From Myrmaecium sp. VS I D KN 1 (Eukaryota; Ascomycota; Dothideomycetes; Valsariales; Valsariaceae): a DNA stretch of 64,000 nucleotides. The translations under genes were made by a program, and so were the position numbers. Below, piece after piece: positions 63,505 to 64,000 of the stretch (its first letter is position 1; each line of letters opens with the position of its first letter). Location of the stretch: contig JADQAV010000020.1 in NCBI GenBank assembly GCA_019775845.1, positions 620,001 to 684,000 of the forward strand. Reading direction: 5' to 3'. The notes below the pieces were generated by a model. That model did no database searches and was not told the DNA's origin. It saw nothing but the letters and a program-made list of their open reading frames with translations.

Positions 63505-64000
63505 ATGGCCGTACTCAAGTACACCGCCCGTCGTTCGGCGCAAGTCGCCCGAGACATCGCCCGTCGGATGGAGGTCGTCAAGCTGCCGGCCGTCTACTCA
63601 ATGATCCCCAGCGCCAGCCCGGAGCGGCTGCGCGCCATCAGCACCGCCGCGCGGATGGACGTGAAGGCGAACAAGACGCCGAAGAAGGCGAGCGTGCAGG
63701 TCAAGTTGAACTTCCTCAACTTGGCCGGGACCAAGGTCTACAAGCCGACGGCGCAGAGGGTGTTTGGTAAGCTTCTTCCGTCTCCGTCTCCGTTCGCCGG
63801 AGCCTTGTCTGCCTGCGTTCTTTATGTTCGCGCTGACGGATGATGAAGGCTTGATTGCCAAAGTCCTCTCGTCGAGGTTGCGGGCGAAGAGGCTGGAAGA
63901 GAAGGGCATGCGGATGGAGGGGGTAGAGGCGACAAGCGTACGTCCTTTCGCCAACCACCCGGTCTTGCATCCTCTAACATATCCTCCAGCCTACCCCGAC
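63505..64000 (+). CDS. unknown conserved-looking protein, 3' partial
   Basis: Runs off the right edge. Exons 63505..63766, 63849..63937 and the start of a third at 63990 (introns of 82 and 52 bases), at least 120 residues. The start MAVLKYTARRSAQVARDIAR has few acidic residues; then MEVVKLPAVYSMIPSASPER, DVKANKTPKKASVQVKLNFL and, after the first splice, LIAKVLSSRLRAKRLEEKGM. It is basic and I do not recognise it. The strong splice signals (GTAAGC, GTACGT; CTAAC branch before the third exon) and even composition support a real gene. Confidence 0.65.

Noticed and set aside
1-64000. Biosynthetic gene cluster (CipB-like reductase, MFS, Zn2Cys6, SDR present)
   Set aside because: No polyketide synthase, NRPS, terpene cyclase or dimethylallyl transferase; these genes are interleaved with housekeeping genes tens of kilobases apart.

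Overview
The window is nuclear DNA of a filamentous ascomycete (Pezizomycotina; an Aspergillus/Penicillium-like Eurotiomycete is my best guess, from memory of the protein families). The evidence is short GT-AG introns (mostly 50-100 bases) with CTAAC/CTGAC-like branch sites, a Zn2Cys6 regulator, fungal-only families (DUF3638 giants, CipB-like reductase, Snu66 with a HIND element, Gep3, Get2) and moderately high GC. I find 28 protein-coding genes; two run off the window ends. I see no tRNA or rRNA gene, no CRISPR array, no transposase, and no LTR or virus-like element. Two N bases lie at about 30339-30340.

Layout. Bases 1-5.1 kb look different from the rest (more A/T-ending codons): the 3' end of a giant DUF3638/DUF3645-type gene faces an intron-rich minus-strand gene that resembles DUF7587 proteins and carries a heptad minisatellite. 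From about 5.7 kb to the right edge is a conserved core block: ketopantoate reductase-like, CipB-like oxidoreductase, GT25 glycosyltransferase, TSR1, PTR2 peptide transporter, a 4-kb gene-free stretch, GET2 divergent from an AYR1-like SDR, a 2H phosphoesterase, phosphomannose isomerase, a Zn2Cys6 factor, a monocarboxylate-type MFS transporter, MRPL24, a single-pass membrane glycoprotein, a thioredoxin-like membrane protein, PTH2, SNU66, an orphan 281-aa protein, an RCC1-like protein, MRP49, YPD1, mitochondrial aspartate aminotransferase, GEP3, a 122-aa orphan, UTP7, a GPI-anchored-type protein and a partial gene.

Function. Most genes are housekeeping: cytosolic ribosome assembly (TSR1, UTP7), mitochondrial translation (MRPL24, MRP49, GEP3, with mitochondrial AAT as an enzyme neighbour), splicing (SNU66), tail-anchored protein insertion (GET2), peptide release from stalled tRNA (PTH2), osmotic phosphorelay (YPD1), and cell-wall or sugar metabolism (PMI, GT25, GPI protein). 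They do not form a pathway cluster.

The two observations I rate highest are in gene architecture. The aspartate aminotransferase gene appears to contain a 3-base micro-exon (GAT) supplying a conserved Asp, next to a 10-base exon. Many genes on both strands also start C-rich and end G-rich on their coding strand, a sawtooth in strand composition. I found no convincing new multi-gene system; the left-edge accessory segment is the most likely place for one and is cut by the window edge.
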